DNA from: Desulfopila_A sp964446655
GTDB lineage: Bacteria; Desulfobacterota; Desulfobulbia; Desulfobulbales; Desulfocapsaceae
Reading direction: 5' to 3'
Assembly (NCBI GenBank): GCA_964446655.1
Contig: CAYUPL010000044.1
Location: 1-27,797 of the forward strand
Length of the DNA: 27,797 nt
Shown: positions 1-8,370 of the stretch, one piece after another
Layout: each line of letters opens with the position of its first letter
How positions within the stretch are numbered: the stretch's first letter is position 1
Notes under the pieces: generated by a model
Databases searched by the model: none
What the model saw: the letters and a program-made list of their open reading frames with translations, nothing else
Told to the model about the DNA's origin: nothing
Program-made: the position numbers and the translations under genes

Positions 1-66
1 GCCATTTTATGATAATTTCTATGAATCCAATGGCTTTAACTTTTTTGTCATGTTGCAAAGTAGAAA

Positions 67-104
67 TAAATGTCCAGTTTATAAGCAAAAAAACTGGACA
101 TTTA
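67..104. repeat. Perfect 14-bp inverted repeat, 10-bp spacer
   Basis: TAAATGTCCAGTTT (67-80) is matched perfectly by AAACTGGACATTTA (91-104) around an AT-rich 10-bp spacer. Such an arrangement can be a dimeric regulator's operator, a transcription terminator of an upstream gene, or a remnant insertion-sequence end (the core has TGT...ACA termini). The stem is not GC-rich and no clean T-tract follows on the + strand, so a classical intrinsic terminator is only one option. It lies about 385 bp upstream of the traU start. Confidence 0.75.
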
Positions 105-390
105 CTGAAAACCAATCGCTTTATAAGCCCAAACCGGCTTCTCCATAAATCAATTCGGTCAACACAAAGCAACCTATCGTGTTTTATCTGTTTTTTCCAG
201 CCTGTTTCCACCGGACTACTTTGAAAACTGCAGGTTCTGCAAAAAATCATACCCTTTCCGTACATCTCCACTTCCCAGTCAACACGTCGTATCCAGACCT
301 TTCATGAAATCATAAACATCAATCAACCAGCCCCTCACAGCGTCACCCCATCGGAAAAAGAATATAGAGAGATCAGCAAATTTTGTGCAT

Positions 391-403
391 CCGAGAATCT
401 CGG
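391..403. promoter_or_regulatory. Short palindrome upstream of traU (possible operator)
   Basis: CCGAGA-A-TCTCGG is an interrupted 6-bp palindrome. It is flanked by GTG (385-387) and CAC (404-406), which could extend the symmetry with a bulge. It sits about 85 bp upstream of the traU start codon, a plausible place for a regulator site. The short length means chance occurrence is possible. Confidence 0.25.
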
Positions 404-477
404 CACTTTTGCGTTGCTTATGTTGCGCAATCGAAGGTTGATCTATCGGAATAGATATTCTTACCGGGTAACAAGCG

Positions 478-483
478 AAAGGA
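478..483 (+). promoter_or_regulatory. Ribosome binding site of traU
   Basis: AAAGGA lies five bases before ATG 489. It decides the start over the in-frame codon at 414, which would add a basic N-terminal extension ahead of the signal peptide. Confidence 0.65.
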
Positions 484-488
484 CTTTA

Positions 489-1415
489 ATGCGAATACAT
501 AGATATAGCCTTGGTATTTTACTGCTGTCGTTTTTGCTGATTGGTCCTGCCTACAGCGAGAAATCAGGCGAAGCCTTCAACTCCGGCAGCGATGTGCACT
601 GGGAGGAGATTAATTTTCAGGTGGAGGGGATATGCATCTGCCCGCGTCCGCCGCCAATCTATTACGAAGAGGGCATGATCATCAGCTACTGGGAGCCTTT
701 TCTGGTGGAAGATACGGTGTCGGTGGCCCACTACTCGCCTTACCAGGGTGAGTATACCGGAAGTGCCGCCATTGACGAGCTTGGCGGCAAGAACAAAAGC
801 TCGGACTCGGTCGATATCGCCAACGAATCGACCTTTGCCCAGGCCCATGCCTACCTGATCCCGCTGATGTATGGGGAATGTGATCGCAACGATTATGGCA
901 TGTGGTGGAGCGAATACGATTCGCTGTGGCAGGATGACGAACTCTCCGCCATTATTCACCCGGAAGCGGTGCTCTTTGCCAACAAGGCCATGCAGATGGC
1001 CTGTATGGCGGATGCGGAGATGGTCAATCTGGGCTTTACCCTGGATTTTATGCCCTGGTGCATCGGCAGTGGCGGATCGGCCTACCCCATGACCGGTCAT
1101 GTCGACAATGACAATATCGTGCAGGCCAACAATACCGTCGCTTCCCGGCTGATATACAAGCTCAACAGAATGATGATGATCTGTGATCCGGCCGACAACC
1201 TCTGCGGCTGCGATTACACCCCGGTATGGATCAAGAGCCATTACAAGATGCATGTGGTCCGGCCGGATGATCGATCGCCGGCCTATCCGGTGGGCAAATC
1301 TGCAAAATTCTACGATTCGGGCCTCAATCCGCCGTATCAGGGGGCCAAGGGATCAAACGACGAGTTTTTATGGGTGGTCTACCGCCAACAACGCTGCTGT
1401 ACCTGCTGCCAATGA
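489..1415 (+). CDS. traU: F-type conjugal transfer protein TraU
   Basis: TraU is a periplasmic, cysteine-rich protein of F-type type IV secretion systems, needed for DNA transfer and mating-pair function. I chose ATG 489 because AAAGGA (478-483) lies five bases upstream and a signal peptide follows directly (residues 1-23, hydrophobic LGILLLSFLLIG, then AYS). The 25 upstream in-frame codons are basic and lack this context. The mature protein has many Cys residues, including a GICICP near the start, MIC...CGCDY late in the protein, and a terminal CCTCC cluster, as expected for the disulfide-bonded TraU family. Its 308 aa is close to F TraU (about 330). The stop overlaps the trbC start in an ATGA junction. 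The family call is firm from length, Cys pattern and neighbours. Confidence 0.9.
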   Translation: MRIHRYSLGILLLSFLLIGPAYSEKSGEAFNSGSDVHWEEINFQVEGICICPRPPPIYYEEGMIISYWEPFLVEDTVSVAHYSPYQGEYTGSAAIDELGGKNKSSDSVDIANESTFAQAHAYLIPLMYGECDRNDYGMWWSEYDSLWQDDELSAIIHPEAVLFANKAMQMACMADAEMVNLGFTLDFMPWCIGSGGSAYPMTGHVDNDNIVQANNTVASRLIYKLNRMMMICDPADNLCGCDYTPVWIKSHYKMHVVRPDDRSPAYPVGKSAKFYDSGLNPPYQGAKGSNDEFLWVVYRQQRCCTCCQ

Positions 1416-2146
1416 AGGTTTTTCTGATCTTCCTGCTTCTTGTATTGGGAGCCTGCCACAGTGCAGTTCTGGCAGGAGATGTTGCCGGACTTTTGGAGAG
1501 AACCGAACGTGAGGCGGAACATATAACATTGCCGACCAACACATTCCAGGATGAAGGCATAAAGGCTGCACAGGAAACCGCCAAACTTTTCCACTCCCCT
1601 GAGTTTCAGGAACGGATCAGGTGTGAAGAGCAACGATTGGAAAAAGAGATCTTCGCGGGCTATACCGCACCCTGGGAAGAGCAACAAAAGGAAGTAATGC
1701 AGCGGCAAGAACATAGCAGCCTGGCACCGGAAGAAAAGGTCTATCTCCTCTTCTCGAGTTCCGTGCCCATAGAAACCATGCAGGCCCATATCGCCGCAAT
1801 CGCCGGAGCTGGGGATGCCAAGGTGGTTATGGCGATGCGGGGCTGGGTAAATGGACTCAACAACTCCGGGGCAAATATACAGTACTTCAGTCGCATCCTG
1901 CAGAAAGATCCGCTCTGCCGGGGCGAGCGTCAGCCATGCGAGCATTATCAGGTACCGATCAAACTGCAACCGACGCTGTTTGCCACCTATGACGTTACTC
2001 AGGTGCCTGCTGTTATCTATGTCAACGGCGATACCGCCTACCGGATGCAGGGAGATGCGGCACTGGACTATATGCTGGAGCGGATCAACAGCGAAGTAAA
2101 AAGCACGACACTGGATAAACTGATCACGACACTACGAAACAGATGA
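1412..2146 (+). CDS. trbC: F-type conjugal transfer protein TrbC
   Basis: TrbC is a periplasmic thioredoxin-fold-like protein of F-type conjugation systems involved in pilus assembly, and it is related to the N-terminal part of TraW-TrbC fusions. ATG 1412 overlaps the traU stop (ATGA) and begins a signal peptide MKVFLIFLLLVLGAC. An upstream in-frame start at 1370 would place 14 residues before it. The LGAC could be a lipobox, which is unusual for TrbC. The family core is in the second half: VYLLFSSSVPIETM, then VMAMRGWV, a CxxxxxxC pair (LCRGERQPC), and PTLFATYDVTQVPAVIYV, which resembles the conserved TrbC_Ftype block. At 244 aa it is slightly longer than F TrbC (about 212 aa). No strong SD is visible, so translational coupling to traU is likely. 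Confidence 0.88.
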   Translation: MKVFLIFLLLVLGACHSAVLAGDVAGLLERTEREAEHITLPTNTFQDEGIKAAQETAKLFHSPEFQERIRCEEQRLEKEIFAGYTAPWEEQQKEVMQRQEHSSLAPEEKVYLLFSSSVPIETMQAHIAAIAGAGDAKVVMAMRGWVNGLNNSGANIQYFSRILQKDPLCRGERQPCEHYQVPIKLQPTLFATYDVTQVPAVIYVNGDTAYRMQGDAALDYMLERINSEVKSTTLDKLITTLRNR

Positions 2147-2469
2147 GCGAAACGAAGAGACAAAAAGAGAATATACCTGCCAGACCGGGCTATTGTGAGA
2201 TCATTGCCCTTACCGTGATGATCATCACAGCGGCCATCTTTGCCTATGACCACTATTTCGCCCAGAAAATATATGTGCTGGATCTGCAGAGCTACCTGCG
2301 AACGCAGAAGGCCTTACTGGTAGCAGGCGAGATCGATGAAACCCAGTGGCGACTAAACCTTGAGAAGATAGAGCTTCTCCTCGATGAGAAAGCGGCTCAT
2401 GCGCCGAATGTCATCCTGATGGGGGATGCGGTATTACGAAATGGAAAACCAATCAGAATCGAGGAGTAG
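2143..2469 (+). CDS. trbI: TrbI-like F-type conjugation inner-membrane protein
   Basis: A 108-aa bitopic protein with a charged N-terminus, one membrane segment at about residues 19-36 (IIALTVMIITAAIFAYDHYF) and a periplasmic tail. The tail has a short helical region (ALLVAGEIDETQWRLNLEKI) and a strand-like VILMGDAVLRNG ending. This layout and the AVL/GD tail match the F-type TrbI family, which in F influences pilus extension or retraction. The start overlaps the trbC stop in an ATGA junction. Its end carries GAGGAG, which serves the next gene. The call rests on architecture, position and weak motif resemblance, so it is less certain than the flanking tra calls. Confidence 0.7.
   Translation: MSETKRQKENIPARPGYCEIIALTVMIITAAIFAYDHYFAQKIYVLDLQSYLRTQKALLVAGEIDETQWRLNLEKIELLLDEKAAHAPNVILMGDAVLRNGKPIRIEE
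2461..2466 (+). promoter_or_regulatory. RBS selecting a GTG start for the signal peptidase
   Basis: GAGGAG, formed by the last two sense codons of trbI, lies four bases before GTG 2471. The ATG codons further upstream in the same frame (2426, 2441) overlap trbI and have no comparable SD. Confidence 0.6.
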
Positions 2470-2470
2470 C

Positions 2471-2977
2471 GTGGGAAAAGGCGCCTTCACCAAACTGGAC
2501 AGGAGGGAAAAGGGCCTGGCCGTGGTATTTCTTGCTGCCCTGCTCACCGGACTGTGGCTGCCGACGCGCCTTATCGTATCAACCAGCGATTCTTTGAACC
2601 ACAGAGTCTTTTTCCGGATCAGATACGATATGGCCAGGATCAGGGTCGGCGATTACCTGGTCTTCAAGCAGGAACAGACGCCCTTTGTCCAGGCAAGGAG
2701 CCAGGGTGATGCCCTCTTTATCAAACGGGTCGGCTGCACGACGGGAGATACGCTCAGGCGTGATGACAAAGGCCATTTTTTCTGCGGTCATACCTTTTTG
2801 GGACAGGCCCTTGCCCAGGACAGTAAGGGCCGGGACCTGCCGCAGTTTTTGTTCAACGGCCCGGTCCCGGCAGACGCCTTTTTTATGCTGGGGAGCCACT
2901 CACGCAGCTTTGACTCCAAATATTTCGGGTTTATCCATGCAGACGAGATCATCCATAAGGCCCTGCCGCTTTGGTAA
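2471..2977 (+). CDS. Conjugative transfer signal peptidase (S26 family, TraF of RP4 type)
   Basis: Inner-membrane serine peptidase of the S26 family. In RP4, TraF matures the pilin TrbC. SXT/R391-type elements carry a homologue within an F-type cluster, so a role in pilin processing is likely here. From GTG 2471 (168 aa) there is one N-terminal membrane segment (about residues 15-36). The nucleophile motif STSDS follows, with Ser41 fitting the family catalytic serine. A Lys in ALFIKRVG (about residue 85) fits the general base, followed by a GD. The late box FMLGSHSRSFDSKYFG corresponds to the conserved GDNxxxSxDSRYxG. The usual Pro after the serine is replaced by Asn. The gene starts one base after trbI and overlaps traF by 41 nt. 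I leave the symbol blank to avoid confusion with the F-type traF that follows. Confidence 0.88.
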   Translation: MGKGAFTKLDRREKGLAVVFLAALLTGLWLPTRLIVSTSDSLNHRVFFRIRYDMARIRVGDYLVFKQEQTPFVQARSQGDALFIKRVGCTTGDTLRRDDKGHFFCGHTFLGQALAQDSKGRDLPQFLFNGPVPADAFFMLGSHSRSFDSKYFGFIHADEIIHKALPLW

Positions 2978-3854
2978 AAAGAGATGGCGGCTACTGCTGG
3001 GCATGGCTCTGGCCCTGTTGCCCAGTTCCCTATGGGCCGACGGGGCAGACGGTGCCGACAACGGCTTCTATCAGCAGTCCAAACACGGCTGGTTCTGGTA
3101 TGCCGATCCGCCGCCACCGGAAGAGACAAAGAAACAGGTGCCAGATTCACGTCCGATACCATCACTTGAGAGCTACTCGGTCGACGATCTGTGGAATATG
3201 CACCCGGATGACTTCCAGGCCTTTCTTGATGTCCTGCAGAAAAAGGCGGTACAGAAGCCGACGGAGCAGAACATCATGGAATATCTGACCATGCAGGATA
3301 TCGCCAGGCGCAAGGCCCTGGCCTATACCAATGCCACCATGTACGTCACCCAGAAGTATGGCGAACTCTTTAATGTCGGCCATATCTATCCCAGCGCCAC
3401 TCCTGGTGTCACTGCCAGGGTCAAGATGCAGCAGGATGAAATCTTTACCACCCTCAGTCGAGCAGGCAACGATCATGCCCTGCTGTTTTTCACCAGCCCC
3501 GGCTGCGGCTTCTGCGATCAGCAGGCCGCAATTCTCGCCTATTTTGTCGAGAAATACGGCTGGCCGATCAAAACCGTCGATATCAGCAGGAACAGGGGCA
3601 GTGCCGCCCGCTTTAGCATCACGATCACGCCCACCCTGCTTCTTATCAAAAAGGGCCGGGACAACTCCATGACCGTGGCCAACGGGGTTGTCGCCCTGAC
3701 GGAGTTGGAAAGAAAGCTCTACCGTGCCGTTCGCACCCTGCAGGGCAGCACCAAAGAAGATACGTTTCTGATGTACGATTTTCAGAAAGGCTCACCATTC
3801 GATCCAACCTCCATCCTCCATAAGGGAGAGCAGCCATGGAAAATCACAGAGTAA
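2937..3854 (+). CDS. traF: F-type conjugal transfer protein TraF (thioredoxin fold, CGFC)
   Basis: Periplasmic TraF of F-type systems, a thioredoxin-like mating-pair assembly protein. I chose ATG 2937 because it gives a complete signal peptide: basic RFGKKRWR, hydrophobic LLLGMALALLPSS, then LWA before DG. The next ATG (3003) would cut off the basic region. The N-terminal half of the mature protein is helical with WNMHPDDFQAFLD, typical of TraF. The C-terminal half is a thioredoxin domain with FFTSPGCGFCDQQ (Cys190-Cys193) and a cis-Pro loop ITPTL. F plasmid TraF lacks the CXXC, whereas many environmental homologues keep it. This one could therefore be an active oxidoreductase for the Cys-rich TraU and TraH. 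Length is 305 aa. The start overlaps the peptidase gene and the end overlaps traH. Confidence 0.9.
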   Translation: MQTRSSIRPCRFGKKRWRLLLGMALALLPSSLWADGADGADNGFYQQSKHGWFWYADPPPPEETKKQVPDSRPIPSLESYSVDDLWNMHPDDFQAFLDVLQKKAVQKPTEQNIMEYLTMQDIARRKALAYTNATMYVTQKYGELFNVGHIYPSATPGVTARVKMQQDEIFTTLSRAGNDHALLFFTSPGCGFCDQQAAILAYFVEKYGWPIKTVDISRNRGSAARFSITITPTLLLIKKGRDNSMTVANGVVALTELERKLYRAVRTLQGSTKEDTFLMYDFQKGSPFDPTSILHKGEQPWKITE

Positions 3855-5284
3855 CAGTTTGTGCACTTGTGCTGGCAACCGGTCTGTTCCTGATTCCGGG
3901 TCAGGCGAGCTCGGCCTGGGTTGACGACTGGCTCGAGCAGAAGACCACCACCTCGCCCGACTATCTTGCCGGGCAACAGCGGGGCTACTACTCCGGCGGC
4001 GGCTTCAGCACCAGGTGGCCGGACAGCACCTCCTATCCGGTGACGGTGGAAATGCCCAGAATCAAAAGCGGCTGCGGTGGCATCGATGTCTTCATGGGTG
4101 GTTTTTCTTTCATGAACAGCGACTATCTGGTCAGCAAACTCCAGGGGATCCTCTCCGGTGCTGCGGCGGTCGCCTTTGATCTGGCCCTGAAAACCCTGTG
4201 CGAGCAGTGCTCCAACACCATCAAGAATTTTGAGGCCATCTCCGACAAGCTCAACTCGATGCAACTTGATGAATGCGCCGCAGCCAAGGAACTGGTCGGT
4301 ATGGTCATGGATGAAAACGGCTTTCATTCAAGCGAGGTCATGAAGGAGAAACTCGGCACCTCCATCAAGGAAAACAAACTGAGTCAGGGGGTCTCGGAGA
4401 TGTGGGATATCGTCACCGCCGAAGACCAGGCCAACAACAACGTCCCGCAAGCAACCGATGTCTCCAGGGTGACCAGCGGATGCAATACCGAGATAACCGC
4501 AACCTTCCTTAGCGGCGGATCACTCTTGGACAATGTCGGCGGCAGGATCGGTCTGCCCAGCGATTATATCGACCTGATACGCGGCCTGATAGGAGACGTC
4601 AATCTCGAAGGCCCGGCCAACGCCTATAAGATATCCTATGATCCACCCTGTTCCGCCAATAACCCCGACGACATCAAGGCCTTTTCCAGTGGTGCGGTCT
4701 ATGCCAAAAACTCTGCCGGATTCTGCAATCAGATCAGCGATACCAACCGCGACCTGCGACAGTATGTGCAAAACACCCTTGTTTCCATAGCAGATAAGAT
4801 TGAGCATAAAGGGGTTCTCAACACCGCTGAAGAGTCTTTTCTGGCCGCCAATCCCCTCTCTGCCCTGCCCATCCTCAAAACCGCCGTCAGCGCTGGCATG
4901 AAAGAGGCTGCCGTGGCGGGTCTTGCCGATATCACCGCCAATGCCTATGCCCTGCAGATGCTCTCCGATCTCTACGTACGGGCCGAGACCATTGCCTGGA
5001 AGGCCAGAGAGATGCTGGAGAAACAGGCGGAGGCCGCCACCGGCCAGCCCTCGGAAAACTGTGCCGCCGTCATCTTCGCCGAACATGCCGATCAGAACAT
5101 CTCGCTGATGCAGAACCGGATCAGGCGTCTTCAGGATGCCGCCCGGGCCGGCTATGTCGCCTCGGCCAAGGAGATGTCCACCATCATGCAGTATCTTGAA
5201 CATATGCAGAAGATCGAAATGCAGATAACCGCCGAGATAACCAGGCGCTACGGCAAGGATGTCGCCGCTGGGATGCAGATGTAG
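3836..5284 (+). CDS. traH: F-type conjugal transfer protein TraH
   Basis: TraH is a periplasmic/outer-membrane-associated F pilus assembly and mating-pair protein that acts with TraF, TraU, TraW and TrbI. ATG 3836 has AGGGAG eight bases upstream and starts a signal peptide (hydrophobic VCALVLATGLFLIP, ending near QASSA before WVDDW). The N-terminal signature is present: WVDDWLEQ, YLAGQQRGYYSGGGFSTRWP, and SGCGGIDVFMGGFSFMN. This GCGGID...GGFSF block is the hallmark of TraH. The middle has CEQCSNTIKNFEAISDKLN and CNTEIT Cys pairs. The C-terminus is helical, with coiled-coil potential over about the last 60 residues. At 482 aa it is close to F TraH (458). The gene overlaps traF by 19 nt and is followed after five bases by traG. 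Confidence 0.95.
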   Translation: MENHRVTVCALVLATGLFLIPGQASSAWVDDWLEQKTTTSPDYLAGQQRGYYSGGGFSTRWPDSTSYPVTVEMPRIKSGCGGIDVFMGGFSFMNSDYLVSKLQGILSGAAAVAFDLALKTLCEQCSNTIKNFEAISDKLNSMQLDECAAAKELVGMVMDENGFHSSEVMKEKLGTSIKENKLSQGVSEMWDIVTAEDQANNNVPQATDVSRVTSGCNTEITATFLSGGSLLDNVGGRIGLPSDYIDLIRGLIGDVNLEGPANAYKISYDPPCSANNPDDIKAFSSGAVYAKNSAGFCNQISDTNRDLRQYVQNTLVSIADKIEHKGVLNTAEESFLAANPLSALPILKTAVSAGMKEAAVAGLADITANAYALQMLSDLYVRAETIAWKAREMLEKQAEAATGQPSENCAAVIFAEHADQNISLMQNRIRRLQDAARAGYVASAKEMSTIMQYLEHMQKIEMQITAEITRRYGKDVAAGMQM

Positions 5285-5289
5285 CCGAT

Positions 5290-8200
5290 ATGAAAAAGAA
5301 GACACTCACACTAATTGCTCTATTGTTTGCCGTGCTTCAGGCCGGTCAGGCCCTGGCCCTGGATATGGAATACTACACCTATGGCGGTTTCAAGCCGATC
5401 ACCCAGGCCTTTGTCAAGATTGGTCTGATCTTCAGTGATGCGGGCTATCAGGGCTTACTTTTTGTCATCATGGTACTGGGCCTTCTTGCCGGGGTCTGCA
5501 TCTGGCTGGCCAGAGCGGCCACCGGAACGCGGGTTATCCCGCTGGTGTGGGCGGTGCCGGTGGTCTTTGGCGCCGTTCTCTATCTCGCCCTGTTTGTCCC
5601 TAAGGGCAATATCACCGTCTATGATCCGGTGTTGAACCGGTTCCAGACCATCGGCCAGATTCCCGATGCCCTGGTCTTTACCGCCGGATTCCTCAATAAG
5701 ATCGAACGGGGCATGGTCGATATCATCGATACCGCCGCCGCACCCGATGCCCACTACCGGACAACCGCCGGCGGCATAGGCTTCAAGGCCCTGGAGTCGG
5801 TCAAGGGATCCGCGCCGAAAAACAATTATGCCAGAACGAGTATGATCCGCTACGTCAAGGACTGCGTGACCTTCGAGCTGCTCCGTCCCGGCTCGACTTT
5901 GTCTTTGGATGATCTGCGCAACACCAGCTCCGATTTTCTGGTTGATCTGGAGGCCGCAGTCAACCCGGCGGTCTATACGATCTATTATGATGCCACACGT
6001 GCGGAAGGCACCAGCCTCACATGCACCGAGGCCTGGAAAAACCTGCGGCCCATCTATGCCAATCCCACCAATTACGATGAAGCCATCAGAAAGGTGTGCA
6101 GTAAGGCCTATTTTGATCCGGATAACACAGCCGAACTCAACACCTGCAAAACCCTGCTCAGCAGCACCCTGAACTTTACCACCGGCGCCAGCGTCACCCC
6201 GGAGAAAATCATCCAGCAGCGCCAGATAGCCGAGATCCTCTACACCTTCTATTTCCAGGACGATTACGAAACAGCCATGCTGATGGAGAGCAACCGCAAG
6301 ATCACCTCAACCGGCTTAGGGATAGGCCTCACCATGAACGAGTGGATCCCCATCATCCGCGCGATCATGACCGCTATTGCCATCGGTGTCATGCCCTTCC
6401 TGATTCTGTTCCTGTTCACCCCTGTGGTCGGCAAGGCTCTGTCGGTGATGTTCGGCTTTTTCGTCTTCCTCACCACCTGGGGGATCACCGATGCCGTGAT
6501 CCATGGCGCGGCCATGGATTATGCCTCCTACGCCTTTGAAGACATGCGCCAGTCCAGCCTGGGGGTGTATGCCATGGCCGCCTTCCCCACCATCTCCATC
6601 AAATTGCTGGCCATGTTTGGGGTGATTCGCTCAGCCGGGATCATGCTGGCCAGTTTCTTCTCCATGATGCTGATCCGCTTCGGCGGTCACGCCCTGGCCA
6701 TGCTGGCAGGCAACCTCAGCAGGATGGTGCAGTCCGCAGGGGCACAGGCCGGACAACTGCTCACCCCGGAAGGCACCTCAGCCGCCATGAATCAGCAGGT
6801 GCGGGCCGCCGGGTTGCTTGCGGGAATGCCGGAGCATCGCTTTTCCAACATGGCGGCGGCACAGGCCTGGAATACCCACCGCTCGGTCGGCGGATACAGC
6901 GCCGCCATGAACGCCAAGGATTCCCTGCAGCAATCAGGACAGATCCCTCAAGGCACATCGGATAGCGAAATGGCCACCATGATGGCCTCAGCACGAATGG
7001 GTGTGGGCACGGGCGCTGGTCCTGTAGAAGTTTCCACAGCACCGGATGGCCATGCCACCAGAACGAAATCGGAAAGCGTCAATGCAGATGGTTCGACCAC
7101 GGTGACCACCACCGGCGCCGGTGGTACCGGTGTTTCCGTTGACACCATGGCCGAAGGCCGCGCATCGTATTCCGTTGACAGCGCAGGAAATCACCAGGCA
7201 ACTCATGCGGCCGTCAATGGCCTGAATCCCGTTTCCGTAGGCGCCATGGCGCAACAGCAACAGATTGTTGCCGCTTCCAATAGCCTGGGAAAAAGTGATA
7301 CCTGGCAAATGGCTATGGATTCGGCCAAAAGGGCCAGTTTGACCAGTAGTGAGGCAAGTGCTTTCACATCACGGCTGGATAATTCGACTCGTGAGAACTG
7401 GCAGCGGGCTATTAGTGATAAGTCGAGTTTTGTAAACACGATGGAGGAGAATATCAGAACTCAATTTCAAAGCAGTATAGGCGCTGGCTTCAAGGGCATC
7501 TTCAGTGGTGGCGGTCAGCTTACTGTTGTTGGCCAGAATAATGAAAAGGTAAGCTTTAATGTTTCGGAAGAGACGGCCAGAGCCTTTGAAAATACAGCCA
7601 CACAGGTTCGTTCGGAATCACTCCAGCAGACTCTACAGGATTCCAGAAGCCTGGATTATATGACCAGACTGGCAAAACAGATAGGGGCCACTGAAGCCTA
7701 TTCTTTCTTAAGCGATGCCAGAGACATCAGCGGTTCGACCGAGTCGTACGGTGCAGATCTGACCACCGCCCTGGTCAGAAATTATGCTACGGCGCGCTAT
7801 GGGAGTGAATCACCCGAGAATATTCGCAGGACAATCAACGACTTTAACAGTTTTCTGACGCAACAGGGCAGCCAGGGCGTAAACAATATGCAAGATATCG
7901 CTAATGGCTTTGTCAGTGGCAATGGATATGGCTGGGGGAGCACGGCCGGTGCCGTCTCCAATACTATAGCGTCTACTAAAGGAAGTATTCAGGACCACAA
8001 TTTCAAACACAATGTGGGAATGGCTGCAAGTGTAGCAGGGTCAAAGACCTATGGTATCAACGATGATAGTCTAGTGAGCCCATCATCAGGCATGCCGGTA
8101 GACAGGCCTAATGCAGAGTCCGTTACGGGCTCTGCTAACGATATCCGCAATAGAAACCGGACTGAAGAATCCGGCAATGGAAGTATTCATACCACCGCAG

Positions 8201-8370
8201 GCGATCTCATGAAAGACATATCCGGACTAAGTAATGGAACTCCACCACGACCGACTCACGATTTCTACAGAAACCAGTCTTTCTATTATGACGGTAGTCT
8301 GGCAGAACAACAGCCTCAGAATGAAGGGCTTGTTTTACCCTCAGGGAGGGTTATTCATGGCAGGCAATAG
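5290..8370 (+). CDS. traG: F-type conjugal transfer protein TraG (mating-pair stabilisation, entry exclusion)
   Basis: TraG of F-type systems is an inner-membrane protein. Its N-terminal membrane part is needed for pilus assembly, and its large periplasmic C-terminal part acts in mating-pair stabilisation and is the target of entry exclusion. This protein has 1026 aa. Hydrophobic segments lie at about residues 6-23, 56-80 and 82-104, then a cluster at about 351-405 (IIRAIMTAIAIGVMPFLILF) and 435-475. This matches the TraG_N layout. From about residue 480 it is soluble, rich in Ala/Ser/Gly/Gln, with helical segments. The last third (about nt 7290 onward) is visibly less GC-rich than the front, suggesting a replaced or fast-evolving exclusion region. 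The stop overlaps a tiny downstream ORF. It is the last tra gene in the cluster. Confidence 0.93.
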   Translation: MKKKTLTLIALLFAVLQAGQALALDMEYYTYGGFKPITQAFVKIGLIFSDAGYQGLLFVIMVLGLLAGVCIWLARAATGTRVIPLVWAVPVVFGAVLYLALFVPKGNITVYDPVLNRFQTIGQIPDALVFTAGFLNKIERGMVDIIDTAAAPDAHYRTTAGGIGFKALESVKGSAPKNNYARTSMIRYVKDCVTFELLRPGSTLSLDDLRNTSSDFLVDLEAAVNPAVYTIYYDATRAEGTSLTCTEAWKNLRPIYANPTNYDEAIRKVCSKAYFDPDNTAELNTCKTLLSSTLNFTTGASVTPEKIIQQRQIAEILYTFYFQDDYETAMLMESNRKITSTGLGIGLTMNEWIPIIRAIMTAIAIGVMPFLILFLFTPVVGKALSVMFGFFVFLTTWGITDAVIHGAAMDYASYAFEDMRQSSLGVYAMAAFPTISIKLLAMFGVIRSAGIMLASFFSMMLIRFGGHALAMLAGNLSRMVQSAGAQAGQLLTPEGTSAAMNQQVRAAGLLAGMPEHRFSNMAAAQAWNTHRSVGGYSAAMNAKDSLQQSGQIPQGTSDSEMATMMASARMGVGTGAGPVEVSTAPDGHATRTKSESVNADGSTTVTTTGAGGTGVSVDTMAEGRASYSVDSAGNHQATHAAVNGLNPVSVGAMAQQQQIVAASNSLGKSDTWQMAMDSAKRASLTSSEASAFTSRLDNSTRENWQRAISDKSSFVNTMEENIRTQFQSSIGAGFKGIFSGGGQLTVVGQNNEKVSFNVSEETARAFENTATQVRSESLQQTLQDSRSLDYMTRLAKQIGATEAYSFLSDARDISGSTESYGADLTTALVRNYATARYGSESPENIRRTINDFNSFLTQQGSQGVNNMQDIANGFVSGNGYGWGSTAGAVSNTIASTKGSIQDHNFKHNVGMAASVAGSKTYGINDDSLVSPSSGMPVDRPNAESVTGSANDIRNRNRTEESGNGSIHTTAGDLMKDISGLSNGTPPRPTHDFYRNQSFYYDGSLAEQQPQNEGLVLPSGRVIHGRQ

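Larger units (their letters stand above)
1..488. other. Left-edge region without a supportable gene
   Basis: No open frame here has a ribosome binding site plus a recognisable product. The longest short frame (9-224) is Cys/Ser/Phe-rich, low-complexity-looking and has no family resemblance. The stretch holds a perfect 14-bp inverted repeat (67-104), a short palindrome (391-403) and the upstream region of traU. In F-like plasmids traW normally lies directly upstream of traU. Its absence suggests that traU heads a separate transcription unit here, or that this is a rearrangement boundary. I found no promoter with good matches at both -35 and -10; TTGAAA (221-226) with AATCAT (245-250) is only a weak candidate. 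Confidence 0.6.

Noticed and set aside
9..224. 71-codon + strand frame at the left edge
   Set aside because: It has a low-complexity look, no SD and no family resemblance, and it spans the perfect inverted repeat at 67-104.
4520..5305. Long - strand frame opposite traH, and a similar one opposite traU (564-1253)
   Set aside because: These are antisense shadows of strongly supported tra genes; their Gly/His-rich composition is typical of reverse frames of GC-rich coding DNA.
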